From Pogonophryne albipinna (lineage: Eukaryota > Chordata > Actinopteri > Perciformes > Artedidraconidae): a stretch of 64,000 bases of DNA. Below are positions 37,017-47,988 of this stretch, one piece after another; the first letter of the stretch is position 1; each line of letters begins with the position of its first letter. The stretch is from contig CM053248.1 in assembly GCA_028583405.1 (NCBI GenBank), positions 20,887,139 to 20,951,138 on the forward strand, written 5' to 3'. The position numbers were made by a program, and so were the translations under genes. The notes beneath the pieces were generated by a model that was given only the letters and a program-made list of their open reading frames with translations, did not search any database and was not told where the DNA came from.

Positions 37017-37751
37017 TTGCCGGGTTGCCAAGTGGGGCCAGCTGAGAGAATAGACTAGACTCCAGCAAAGGTAAATTGTGTCTAGAGTGCGCCATCTAGT
37101 GGGATCAACTGAAATGCCGGGTATTGCAGGAAAAAGGCAAAATTAATGCGGTCTTTACTATAATTTGGACAATTTTGTACCAATATTCGGCGGGTCGGAT
37201 TCAAAAGCCCAACGGGCCGTATATGGCCCGCGGGCCTTAGTTTGCCCATGCCTGCCCTAGAGGATGTGAGGTCCACCCCCAAATAAAGCAGGTCAAAATA
37301 ATTAAATTGCATACATTTTCTTTTAATAAACACTGGAAACGGGTCCCACAGACCCAAACAGCACACAAAGGTTAAAGGTGAGCATATAATAATGTTAAAA
37401 TGTGCTAAATATATACACTGCAAAAAACAAAAGAAAGAGGAGTAAAAGTAGCTCACGACTTGTTTTATTTTTTGAAAGTAGCTCTCATCCTAAAAAAGAT
37501 TGGAGATACCCTTAGAGCGTAAAAGCTGTAACTATAAGTATCTGACATAAATATGTGTAATGAAAAAAACAAATACCAATAACTGTATTGCATTGTTTTC
37601 TTATGCTCAATTACTTCGTACTGTCTTTGTCTTTTTCGTCCTGCATTTATTTTGCCCCCCTCAGAAAATAACTGGCCCCAGCCTGGCCCCCCCAGTCAAA
37701 TTGTTCTAGAACCGCCACTGATAGTGTGATAATACCTTTCTATATACAGTC

Positions 37752-38052
37752 TAGGGCTGCTCGATTATGGCAAAAATCATAATCTCGATTATTTGGGTCA
37801 ATAATTGATATCACGATTATTAAAAACGATTATCCATTTACTTTGACAACATCCATTTATTGAAAAAAAATGGAACAGTATGTTTTTAACAGTTGATTAC
37901 CCTGAACTTTAAGTATAATTCAACTGAAAGAAAAACAAAAAAAAAGAAATAATGATAATAAAAAATCGTTTTATTTCGATTACGTTGTTTTCGTAATCGT
38001 TGCAAGCCAAAATCGTAATTGCGATTAAAATATGATTAATTGAGCAGCCCTA
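37752..38052. mobile_element. 301-bp hAT-type MITE (TAGGGCTGCTCGATTA ends)
   Basis: The left end is TAGGGCTGCTCGATTA and the right end reversed is TAGGGCTGCTCAATTA. The flanking 8-mers ATACAGTC (37744-37751) and TTACAGTC (38053-38060) match at seven of eight positions. Sub-terminal CGATTAT/AATCG motifs are typical of this MITE type. It splits a TATATACAGTCTATGG sequence also seen at 23040-23056. Confidence 0.85.
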
Positions 38053-38060
38053 TTACAGTC

Positions 38061-39215
38061 TATGGATAATACCCATCACCATGATATTTCTGTGTCACTA
38101 CATTTATACCAGCTCATGTAGGAGGGCCAAAGTGTAAGCATAGGCTGCTAAATATCAACTCTGCACTCTCTCGTTCCACACGTACTGTATAAGAATATAA
38201 CAGATAAGTTAAAGCTCCTTTAATGCTGCTAGAGTCTCCATCAGTGTTGACCTTCACACAGATGATTTACAGACCAGTGAGTGTGACCAACCTTATACTG
38301 TGTGAGGCTCACGTGGCTGCTGTAGGAACTGAGAATTAGGACCCCTGTAGAAGTATTCGTCACAACGCTGCTGCGCCTTGTTTTAAACCCTACCCGAGAA
38401 CAACAAGGCTTCTTCGTGCTTACAGCGACAATGTGGAGGTCACTGAGGGACCCGGGGAGGGTCCGCAGAGTCAGTACAGGAAGAGGGTGAGAGGCCTCAG
38501 TAAAACTGCTCTAAAATGTAAACATGATTGCAGTGACACACGTGAGGAGTTGTCACGTGCCCACATCCCCTACACACGGGTGTTCTATAGGAGGCTTCTT
38601 ATTATAGAAGCATGACGGCATGGGAGAACCACACAGGGGACTACCAGCCTGTGTTGATGTTGTGTTGATGTTGTGTTGTTTTGCACAATTTGAAATCAAA
38701 CATCAGAATAAGGGTAAAAGAATGGTGTAAAAAAACAGTATTGAAAAATTGGTTATTATTAAAAGTGGCCTATGCTTCGTGGACTTACAGATGATGGATT
38801 TTTAATGATGATAACAAAGTTGATATTTGACATTTTGAAAAAAATGAAAATAGTATTTACTAGGATGATAGAATCTTCTTCTTGTAGAAACATAAAATCA
38901 TCAAATATATTTAATAAGGAGCCCTTAAAGCCCCTATAATCAAAAGATGTATTGATTTGTAATGTGAAAACAATGGTAAATCATTAGATTTACGTACAGC
39001 TGAATCTGCAGCTCCCCCAGCTTTACAGAGCTTCTTATTGAATTTCAGCTCATTGTTTATCTGCACTACTTTACTGCATGGCTCTCAATGCTCATATAGC
39101 AGCGTTTCAAACAGCAACAGGAAGGAGTTTTCAGAAAAGAAGCTCTCAAAACTATTAATAACATACCTACTGTATCATCAGGGTTGCGAATCAATATATT
39201 CTGAATCAAGATAGG
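38061..39215. other. No gene recognised
   Basis: A 60-codon frame at 38433-38615 is flanked by a weak GC-rich context but has no homology I recognise. The rest is AT-rich and featureless. Confidence 0.5.
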
Positions 39216-39538
39216 CAATTTATTAGTGGTGCACGATAATTATCGGGCCGATAATTATCGGTCCGATATTAGGAATTATGACGTCATCCCGATAAACCCG
39301 ATACAAGTATTAATAGCCCCGATAATATAAAATATATTTTTTGGGTGAAAAAATACTGCGGTGTGGGTGGATTGGGATGAGGGGCGCTTGTTTTTCACTC
39401 GGCTCCTCCCGTTTTGCCAGTACTGTGGTATTAGTGGTTTAGGAAGAGGGGAGTTTTTCACAAATCCAGCGATCCCTAACTCATGCCTGGCTGTGACGTA
39501 AATGGTGTGCGGCCGTGAAGCCAGGACAGTAAACAAAC

Positions 39539-39854
39539 ATGTCGTCGGTAGTATGGGACTATTTCAAAGTTTCAGAGTTAGATAGTTCGCTTGCTATTTG
39601 TATTAACAAATGCAATGCAGAAGTTCCACGAGGAGGGAAAAAGGCAACGAGCTATAATACTTCCAACCTGATTAGTCACCTGAAACATCGCCATCGCTAC
39701 GATGGTGTGTTAAAAGCGTACGAAGACGCCTGCGCTGCTAAACTAGCGGCAAATCCAAAGCCAGCTGCAAAGGCACCGGGGCTTTTACCTATCGACGAGG
39801 CTTTTGAAAAAGGCAAGAACTTTATTTGGGAAAATAAATATGGTCACTTTGAAG
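39539..39854 (+). pseudogene. ZBED-type hAT transposase N terminus (BED finger), truncated
   Basis: Open from ATG at 39539 to the MITE insertion at residue 105. The BED-finger layout is visible: W6 and Y8-F9 (VWDYFKVSE), cysteines C21 and C25, then TSNLISHLKHRH with H47 and H50-H52. The cysteines are spaced C-x3-C (ICINKCN) where BED fingers have C-x2-C, which would disturb zinc binding. An alanine/lysine-rich linker follows. The frame then runs into the nested MITE and ends at 40036. The protein would have been the DNA-binding part of a hAT transposase. Confidence 0.75.
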
Positions 39855-41262
39855 TAGGGGTGGGCGATATTGAAAAATATATTATCACGATATTTTTCAA
39901 GCAGTATCACGATAGACGATATATATCACGATATTTTTTCATGTCGGTTATTATGGTTATTTTTAAGTTACTTAACAGTACAAGCACCTACAAGGTAACA
40001 GAAACTAAAACAAAAAGGAGTAACAGACCAAAATAGCATTTCAAGCTGGTTTCATTTCTGAAATGAATCCCTGAATGAACAATTCAACATTTTGATATGG
40101 CTTCAAGGCACAGTTTCTCAGTATAAAAATGAACTTTCTGAGGTAGCACTAGCAGTGAACATCAATAAACATGAAAAGGAGGGTAAAACATAACTAAGTA
40201 AAACATAAAACATCAATGAGGAAAAGTCAGTGCCAAACAATTAAAATGTAAACTTTAGACTTGAAGTGCAATAAAAGACTTTAGCATAACTGAAGGGAAA
40301 AACTATATAAATACCTTATTGATAAAATAAAATATAAGCCAACAGAATCAAACAAGACAATAAATAAAGTGTCATAGTGTCCGCTGTCATAGCCCCCTGC
40401 GCCGCGCACGGAGAGCCTCTTCCCCTCCCGCTCCCCCAGCCTCACCTACTGATTTTAATTTCACCATATCAAGCCCGATCGATTTCACAATGTCAGCGCA
40501 CCTCTGCTTCCGTGTTGGTAGTTCAGTCCGAGTTGTTTGAGTGAGCAACACACTCTCACTCCATAATCGTCCAGGAGCGCCGTTTGGTCAGTGTCCGTGG
40601 CGTGCAGTTGTGACGCTCCTAGGCTCCTTCAGCTTCATAAAGGGACGCAAATAGCTTTCAACTGATTGCAATTCCCATCTGTGGCGGGATTTGACGCTCA
40701 TGGAAGCACGGCATTCGTTTGTGTCGGCTGCCCTTAAAGGCAATGTGAGCGTCCATTCTCATTGGATAACGGAGAATTGTACACCCGGAAGTAAGTATTC
40801 CCCTTACTGTCGATTGATTTTACAGTGATATCTGCACTACTCATCGACTAAAAAACACCAGATTATCCTTGTTAATTACACAACATTGATTGGTTTAAAT
40901 TGTGTGCCATGCTTTTGTATTTTTCCCCTTCGATTCGGAGAAACAAATATTTTTTCGGAGTAAAGGATGGCAGAAGACACTACACTACCCAGAATCCCCA
41001 GCTATCGTTTGGACTACACCATGTGCTCTGTTTGACAAACCCCGTTTTTTTTCACCATTCATTCCAATGGCTGGGGTCTATGTCACGTGATCTTCACATT
41101 TCTCCCTGCAGAAAAAAAAAACATGGCCGAACTTCAAAAAAAAATTCAATTCAATTTTTTTTTTTTTTTTTTTATCACGATAGATACGATATCTCTGAAA
41201 AAGCATATCGTGGAGACCTAATATCGTCACGACGATATATATCGTCATATCGCCCACCCCTA
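39855..41262. mobile_element. hAT-type MITE (TAGGGGTGGGCGATAT ends), target duplication CTTTGAAG
   Basis: Both ends read TAGGGGTGGGCGATAT inwards. A perfect 8-bp duplication CTTTGAAG flanks it (39847-39854 and 41263-41270). Sub-terminal regions carry many ATCACGATA motifs. The 1,408-bp interior has a T/A-run at about 41138-41173 and no transposase. It inserted into the coding remnant of the surrounding hAT element and so is the younger of the two. Confidence 0.93.
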
Positions 41263-41811
41263 CTTTGAAGAGTCAAAACTGTTCTTGGCTTTGTTTTGTT
41301 CATAGTAGTAATGCTCATGTCATTTGCTCACTACTAGTCTTTTTTTACCACCAGGTGTGCAAAAACTACAGGTACATTTAATATATATATATATTATATT
41401 ATTATCTGTTATCGGTATCGGTCTTGAGAAGCAGGAAGTTATCGGTATCGGTATCGGTTTCAAAAAACCAATATCGTGCATCCCTACAATTTATAGCAAT
41501 TTTCTGAATGTATCTTAGGAAATAGGTCATAGAATTAAAGACAAACCGCCCTATGCTTTAAATATGGGTACAAAAACGTGTGTTAGTGCAATCAGAACAG
41601 TGTCACCTTTATCACAGTCCCTGTAACATTTAACAAAACTGATTTTGTCGGTCATGATTCGTTGAATGAAAAATATCAGAACTGCTCAACTTCATCATAA
41701 ATTGGAATCTTATTTTCACTCATGAAAAGATCATGTGATCAAACAACATTCATCTTGGCTCCACCAACAGTGTAGCATACAATATAGGTAAGACATAAAT
41801 AAATAAGGACT

Positions 41812-42615
41812 GTGAGAGATGTAAAAGGTCTGTGTAGTAAGAACAACACCAAAGTACTCGGTTTTCCCAAGGATGTGGTATCTGACTTGGCTGAGAAGAT
41901 CCTGCATATTGGGGCTGAACATCAAACTGTGAAGAATGTGGTACTACACATTGGAACAAATGATGTTGTGAAACAACAGTCAGAAGTGCTGAAAGAAGAC
42001 TTTAAATGTTTGTTGGAAACTGCCAGCTCTCTAAATGCAGAGGTGTTCATCAGTGGCCCTCTACCACCAGTCAGAAGAGGAGTGGAGAGATTCAGCAGAT
42101 TGTTTGCACTGAACACCTGGCTTTCAACTGTCTGTACTGACCATTCTGTCCATTTTATTGACAATTTTAACTTTTTCTGGGATCGCAGACATCTTTTCAA
42201 GGCAAATGGAGTTTGCCTGAACAAGTCAGGAGTGAAATTGTTTATCTCTAACATATTCAACTGCCTGCATCATCAATCTGTTCCCTCTGCCAAGGACAAG
42301 CGGCAAGAGGAATCAAAACAGGAGAAAGACACAACACATCGCGCAGAAAACCCTGAAAAAGTATCACTGCACCCGCCTGAGGAATGTTCTGATTATGGGA
42401 GACCTATGACATAAATGGAGGAGTCTCCGCTGCCCGTCACCATCCCTGTCAACGCCTTTGAGGATACTCTTCATTCATCCCCCAGCTCTCTCTACTCTCC
42501 GCTCACCCTTTCACCCTCGCCCACCCCCCTGGAGTTCGATGACCACATGAAGGCGAGACGCAGGGTTGGCAGCATGTCCTTTACTCCCGCCCCTCAACGA
42601 CGCCCACCAAAATAA
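41812..42615 (+). pseudogene. L2 ORF1: SGNH-type esterase domain protein, broken
   Basis: The first 200 codons read to a stop at 42412-42414, and the same frame continues for 66 codons (MEESPLPV... to 42615), so one nonsense mutation is likely. The esterase block III is present (VVLHIGTNDV, residues about 43-52), as is block V (FKANGVCLNKSG). In block V the usual D-x2-H catalytic pair reads N-x2-C, so hydrolase activity is probably lost. The domain's N-terminal GDS block is missing because of 5' truncation. L2/CR1 ORF1 esterases are thought to help assemble the RNA-protein complex. The C-terminal part is Ser/Pro-rich. Confidence 0.75.
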
Positions 42616-42973
42616 CCGAAGCAGAGATGCGCACCATCTCCTCTGGCTTACAGTGTAGCCCTCACCCTGCCGTCCTATGATGAGAGGAGCAGGGTGGTGG
42701 GTCCTCCCTCCCCTTCAAAGCCTGATAGGGATGTGTGTGTACAAAACGCTGCAAACTGATATCTGCTGGGTCCAGGCTCAAGGGCGTATGGCACTCTCAA
42801 CTCTTTCCAGGACATGCCGGGGCCCTGCCTGCCTGTAGCTTTGCCGATATCTGTGTTGATAGGTAATAGATTAAGAGCGGTGAATCATCTTAGATACAGG
42901 AAGCGCTCAAACGTTTGTGTGAGTTTATCTAATTTAGCAGTGATTCCATGTCACAAAAAACCTGACTGATAGT

Positions 42974-45794
42974 GTGTTTAACGAACTTAAACTAGCTTTA
43001 TTAAATGTCTGGTCTTTGGCTGGAAAAACATTTTTAATCAATGATTTTATCACTGAGCACAATCTCGATTTTATGTTTTTAACAGAAACTTGGATTGAAC
43101 AAAATAACAGTGCAGCTGTTCTTATCGAATCAACCCCTCCCAACTTTAGTTTTATGAGTCAGGAAAGAATGCATAAGAAAGGGGGTGGAGTTGCTATTCT
43201 GTTCAATGATTCCCTTCAATGCAGGAAGACATCTTATGGGAACTTTGCTTCTTTTGAATATGTGGCCCTTCAGCTGAAATGCTCCTCTCGAGCTCTGTTC
43301 CTAAATATCTATAGACCACCCAAATACTGTGCAAGCTTTTTTGATGACTTTACTGAACTGCTGTCTATAGTGTGTATTGACTTTGACCGTCTAGTCATTG
43401 TTGGTGATTTTAACATCCATGTTGACAACCCCCAGGACAGAGGGGCAAAATAACTGTTTTGTGTTCTTGATAGCTATGGACTGACTCAGCATGTGACGGA
43501 GCCCACGCACAATAAGGGGCACACTCTGGACTTAATTATCTCAAAGGGTCTGAATATCTCTACGGTTGTGGTGACTAATGTTGCACTCTCTGACCATTCC
43601 TGTGTTTTCTTTGAGAGCTCTATTTCTGTTCACAAAAATGTTCAGAAAGAGGTAACCACAAAGCGATATTTAACTGAAAATACTAGGGAAATGTTTACTC
43701 AGAATTTTTCTTCCACACTTGCCCCTGCTAACATCTCAGTAAATGAGCTAGTAGATCGTTTTAATTAAAAAATTAAAAATGTTATAGATGCCATTGCTCC
43801 AACTAAGGTAAAGGAAGTGTCTGGCAAGAAAATATCTCCATGGAGAAAGGCCATGACCGTGAAAACAGAAAAAAGAGAATGTCGAAAAGCTGAACGCAGG
43901 TGGCGAAAAACAAATCTCCAGGTTCACTTTGAAATCTATAAAGAGAGACTTGGCCTTTATAATTTGGAATTGAAAAACGCACGACAATCGTTCTTCTCTG
44001 ACATCATTACCAAAAACAAAAACAACGCACGTGCCTTGTTTGCTACCGTCGACAGACTAACTAACCCCCCAGTGTCAGTAGCCTCTGAATTTCTATCCAC
44101 CAGGGCGTGCAATGATTTTGCCTCCTTCTTCACTGACAAAATTCAGAAAATCAGACAAGCAGTCAGTGCCTCTGCATCAGGAACAGCAAATGTGTTGTCT
44201 CTGTGTCCACTTAACATCAATTCAAACACCATGACACAATTCCATCAGATTAATGATAAAAACCTAGAGGACATTATTCTACTTCTGAAATCCTCCTCCT
44301 GCTGCCTTGATATTATTCCAACAGGATTTTTCAAGGATGTTTTGCCTTGCATGGCCTCAGATCTACTTCATATAGTAAACAAATCTCTTCACTCAGGTAT
44401 TTTTCCACAGGCCCTTAAAACTGCAGTCATTAAACCGCTCTTAAAAAAGAATAATCTAGATGCTTCAGTAATGAACAATTACAGGCCCATATCAAACCTC
44501 CCATTTCTAGGTAAAATCATTGAAAAAGTTGTTTTTCAACAGTTTAGTAACTTCTTGCATTTAAATAACTGTTTGGATGTGTTCCAGTCAGGCTTTCGTC
44601 CAAACCACAGCACTGAGACTGCTCTTTTAAAGGTCTTTAATGACATCCACTTAAACACAGACAGTGGCAGAACTTCAGTGTTAGTATTATTAGATCTCAG
44701 TGCTGCGTTTGACACTGTTGACCACAGCATATTACTAGACCGACTGGAAAACTGGGTGGGACTTTCGGAAACAGTTCTAAATTGGTTTGAATCCTACTTA
44801 AAGGACAGAAACAACTTTGTTTCTATAGGTAAATACACATCTGAGTTGACAAATATGACATGTGGGGTACCTCAAGGCTCCATCTTGGGGCCTCTTCTCT
44901 TTAACGTCTACATGCTACCACTGGCTCAGATAATGAAGAACAACAAAATAAGTTACCATAGCTATGCGGATGACACACAAATTTACGTAACAATTTCACC
45001 AGGAGACTATGCTCCAATTCAAACACTGAGTAAGTGCATTGAACAAATCAATGACTGGATGTGTCAGAACTTTCTCCAATTAAACAAAGATAAAACTGAG
45101 GTAATGGTTTTTGGAGCCAAGGCAGAACGTATAAAAGTTAGCGCTGAGCTTCAGTCTGCAATGTTCAAAACAACAGATAAAGCGAGAAATCTAGGTGTAG
45201 TCATGGACTCTGACCTGAGTTTCAACAGTCACATTAAAACAGTTACTAAATCAGCCTACTATCACCTAAAGAACATATCTAGGATTAAAAGACTAATGTC
45301 ACAGCAGGATTTGGAAAAACTTGTCCATGCTTTTATCTTCAGTAGACTCGACTACTGCAATGGTGTCTTCACAGCTCTCACTAAAAAAATCTATTAGAAA
45401 GCTGCAGCTGATTCAGAACGCTGCTGCTCGAGTCCTCACTAACACTAAGAAAGTGGATCACATCACTCCTGTTCTGAAGTCTTTACACTGGCTTCCTGTG
45501 TGTCAAAGAATAGATTTCAAAATACTGCTGCTGGTTTATAAAGCACTGAATGGTTTAGGCCCAAAATACATTTCTGACCTCCTGCTAAATTATGAACCAT
45601 CCAGATCTCTCAGGTCTTCAGGGACTAGTCAGCTTTCTGTCCACAGAGTCAGAACTAAACATGGTAAAGCAGCGTTCAGTTATTATGCTCCAAATATCTG
45701 GAACAAACTCCCAGAAACCTGCAGGTCCGCTGCAACTCTTACTACTTTTAAATCCAGGCTGAAGACTTTTCTTTTTGTCGCTGCTTTTAATTGA
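42974..45794 (+). pseudogene. L2 ORF2: endonuclease and reverse transcriptase, broken by two stops and a frameshift
   Basis: The endonuclease runs 42974-43620: LALLNVWSLAGK, LTETW, KKGGGVAI, YRPPKY, VGDFNIHVD and LSDHSCVFF. It is interrupted by TAA at 43451-43453 and again by TAA at 43766-43768. The reverse transcriptase (about 44270-45250) has LLDLSAAFDTVDH, CGVPQGSILGPLLF and YADDT (catalytic aspartates, near 44963), all intact. After LDYCNGVFTALTKK an extra A in the seven-base run 45383-45389 shifts the frame; the next frame continues with SIRKLQLIQNAAARVL to the natural C terminus FLFVAAFN at 45794. The enzyme would nick target DNA and prime reverse transcription there. The low number of lesions suggests a moderately young copy. 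Confidence 0.92.
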
Positions 45795-45990
45795 ACTATT
45801 CATATCTGAGACTGCACTGTAACTTTTATCCATGTATTTTTTCTTTTAATGTTTATTTTATTCGCTTTTCTTTTTAATGATTTTAAATGCCATTTTCTTA
45901 ATTTCTTTCATTTTTTGTAAAGCACTTTGAATTGCCTTGCGTTGAAAAGTGCTATATAAATAAACTTGCCTTGCCTTGCCTTGACATAAA

Positions 45991-47454
45991 ACAGTGCAAT
46001 CATCGTGCAAGTGATGCAAAACAGCAAGTCAAATGCAGAAGTAGGTAAGCTGTGAACATGTTGGACAGAATAAAATAAAACATAATGTACATTTACTGTA
46101 CAGTGGAATAAATACTGCAAACTGTGGAATACAAATATATACAGTTGTATTATTGACAGGCTGCGGGATAAAACTGCCTGGTCCTGGTGCTGCTGAGAAG
46201 TATTACATCTAAAGTTTTTTGTGAATTGATGGGATCAGTGTTACTTCACACTCACAGACAGACCCAGACGAGTGTTTAAGAGTGGGAATGTTTGGGGTGA
46301 ATGAAGGGGGGGGAGCAGAGATTTTGGCTGCCTCTCACAGTTTCTCCCCTTGTGGTTCCATTGTATCCAATGTCTGCTGCTCCTCTTTTTTCCACTCGTT
46401 CTTCCTCTGTGTAACTCAAGACCACACAACTGGCTGTGTCTCGGGGTAACATTGAAACATCAAAGGCGGGTTGGGGGTGGGGGTTTGGGGGCAGCTGAAT
46501 GAATAAAAAGAGACTGGACTATTTTTCCCCCTCCTTCTGCTACATTTACTCGGCGCATTTTTTCCGTCTGGAAACACCGGGTGATCATGTTTCCTGATTG
46601 CGATTTGTTTCCCCTTGTTAAAGAGAAAATAGGAAAGTAGGCGTTACATTTAGATTTAGAGATTCTCTGCTTGGAAACCCTTCTACAGCTGTGGGGGTCA
46701 GTGCATCTGTCTGGCTTTATTTGTGTCCGTGCAAAAAGCAGCGAGGAGGGATGGGTTGACCTTGATCGATGCCTAGATATCATTGAATTGTGTGAAAATA
46801 AATGTTTCCATATAAATATAACTTAAGGATTTAAGTAGTAGTATTTAGTGTCCTTGTTTCCGTTGTGTTTGAGCTTCTTGTGGCGTTTTTTATTTGCAGC
46901 ATTTTGTATTTGCAGTGTTTTGTTTGCAGCACTTTTAGTAAGAGCTGTGCATGTTTCGTCAAGTTGGCAAATGTTTTCTTAAAGCTGTGCATGTGTCGTC
47001 AAGTTGGTGAAGATGTACATGCCCCTGTCGGCCACTGTGGAATACAACCCAAAAATTGCATGAAATCTTAACCTTAACTCCTGATACGTTGTACTGCATA
47101 AGGCCAGTATTAAGCATTATGAAACCATCAGAGATACAATATCTATTATTTGTATGGGACAAGGTTAGTATATTTTGAACTTCTTTTAATTACATTTCAT
47201 TTTTAGTATGAATACATATATTATTTAACATTCAAAACTTTCTGTCAATATATTTGACACCACCCGTGAGTAACTCCCTTTGTGTTGTGGAAAGAAAACA
47301 GTGTTTGATGGCAGTGAAAAGTTGTTTTTAAAAAGGCTATGCGGCAAGAAATATTTATTGAACTGCAATGTTCCTTTTGATAGAAACATGCAGTTAATTC
47401 TGGAATTAATTATTTATACATTTTATTTAAATAAATGTTATACATCCATCATAT
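45991..47454. other. No gene recognised
   Basis: AT-rich at the start, then mixed composition. A 107-codon minus-strand frame at 46460-46783 has no motif. Near 46890-47000 the phrase GCTGTGCATGT..CGTCAAGTTGG is repeated in tandem (period about 45). Confidence 0.5.
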
Positions 47455-47918
47455 TAGGGCTGAACGATTAATCGATTTTAAATCGAAATCGCGATTTGAA
47501 ATGATGCAATTATCAAATCGCAAAGCCTGCGATTTTTTTATTATTTATTTTTATTTTTGAAAGTGCCTGCCCTTTCCAAACGGCTTCCAATGGAGCTTTC
47601 CTAGATGGTTTGGTGAAACAAAGCATCTGAGTCAGGTTAGTAATGCTCCATCACATGTTCTACATCTATTACAGGGTGAATCTTAAACTGAAGCTTGACT
47701 TTAAAGCAACCCAACGGAAGTTTCATGTATGTTTAGTTCTTTCACTCGTAGCTCGGGCTGCGGGGGTGTTAGAGACGGGAGCACGTTGATACGACCTTCC
47801 TAGCCGGAGATATGGTCGCATTTTAGAATAAACTTCCGTTGGGTCGCTTAAAAACAAATATCGCAAATCGCAATCGCAAAATCGCAATTAGATTATTTCC
47901 CCAAATCGTGCAGCCCTA
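47455..47918. mobile_element. hAT-type MITE (TAGGGCTGAACGATTA ends)
   Basis: The left end is TAGGGCTGAACGATTA and the right end reversed is TAGGGCTGCACGATTT. Sub-terminal AAATCGCGATT motifs occur on both sides. The flanks CATCATAT and ATCCATAT are only partly alike. Inside is a second inverted repeat (47706-47848). Confidence 0.75.
47706..47848. repeat. Inverted repeat nested in MITE (CAACCCAACGGAAGTT)
   Basis: GCAACCCAACGGAAGTTT at the left and AAACTTCCGTTGGGTCGC at the right are reverse complements with one mismatch. They enclose about 105 bp. This may be a small MITE inserted in the larger one; no target duplication could be defined. Confidence 0.55.
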
Positions 47919-47988
47919 ATCCATATTGAGTTATTTGAGTTTAGAACAATCCTGCAAGTCATCATTGGAATCGCATATACAGTACATA

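Larger units (their letters stand above)
34947..37254. mobile_element. hAT element (middle), target duplication CCCTAGAG
   Basis: The left end is CAGGGGTGGGCAAACG and the right end reversed is CAGGCATGGGCAAACT. A perfect 8-bp duplication CCCTAGAG lies at 34939-34946 and 37255-37262. Next to the right end is GGCCCGCGGGCC, as in many fish hAT elements. It contains the innermost element (35513-36573) and a segment of the fold-back family (36661-37016). No transposase. Confidence 0.92.
34248..37720. mobile_element. hAT element (outermost of three), target duplication ATAGTGTG
   Basis: The left end is CAGGGGCGGTTCTAG and the right end reversed is CAGTGGCGGTTCTAG. A perfect 8-bp duplication ATAGTGTG flanks it (34240-34247 and 37721-37728). 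Runs of C near both ends (GTGCCCCCCT, GGCCCCCCCAG) are part of the family. A segment at about 34829-34940 is similar, inverted, to 35850-35970. The 3,473 bp include the next nested element. No coding capacity. Confidence 0.9.
39224..41486 (+). mobile_element. hAT element with BED-finger remnant, target duplication CAATTTAT
   Basis: The left end is TAGTGGTGCACGATAA and the right end reversed is TAGGGATGCACGATAT. A perfect 8-bp duplication CAATTTAT flanks it (39216-39223 and 41487-41494). Sub-terminal ATCGG repeats are present on both sides. It carries the N-terminal part of a transposase (39539-39854), cut by the nested MITE at 39855-41262. The catalytic part of the gene is missing after the insertion, so the element was already non-autonomous. 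Confidence 0.9.
41800..45982 (+). mobile_element. L2 (Maui-like) LINE, nearly full length, inactive
   Basis: A 4.2-kb non-LTR retrotransposon with an ORF1 esterase domain, an ORF2 endonuclease and reverse transcriptase, and a 3' end of AGTGCTATATAAATAAAC followed by TTGCCTTGCC repeats. An 8-bp duplication GACATAAA (41792-41799 and 45983-45990) marks the insertion. It is slightly 5' truncated: the frame starts within ORF1, before the esterase GxND block. Lesions are few: stops at 42412, 43451 and 43766, and one extra A in the run 45383-45389. Confidence 0.92.

Noticed and set aside
38433..38615. Possible exon encoding a charged 60-residue peptide
   Set aside because: No recognised homology and no convincing splice sites at both ends.
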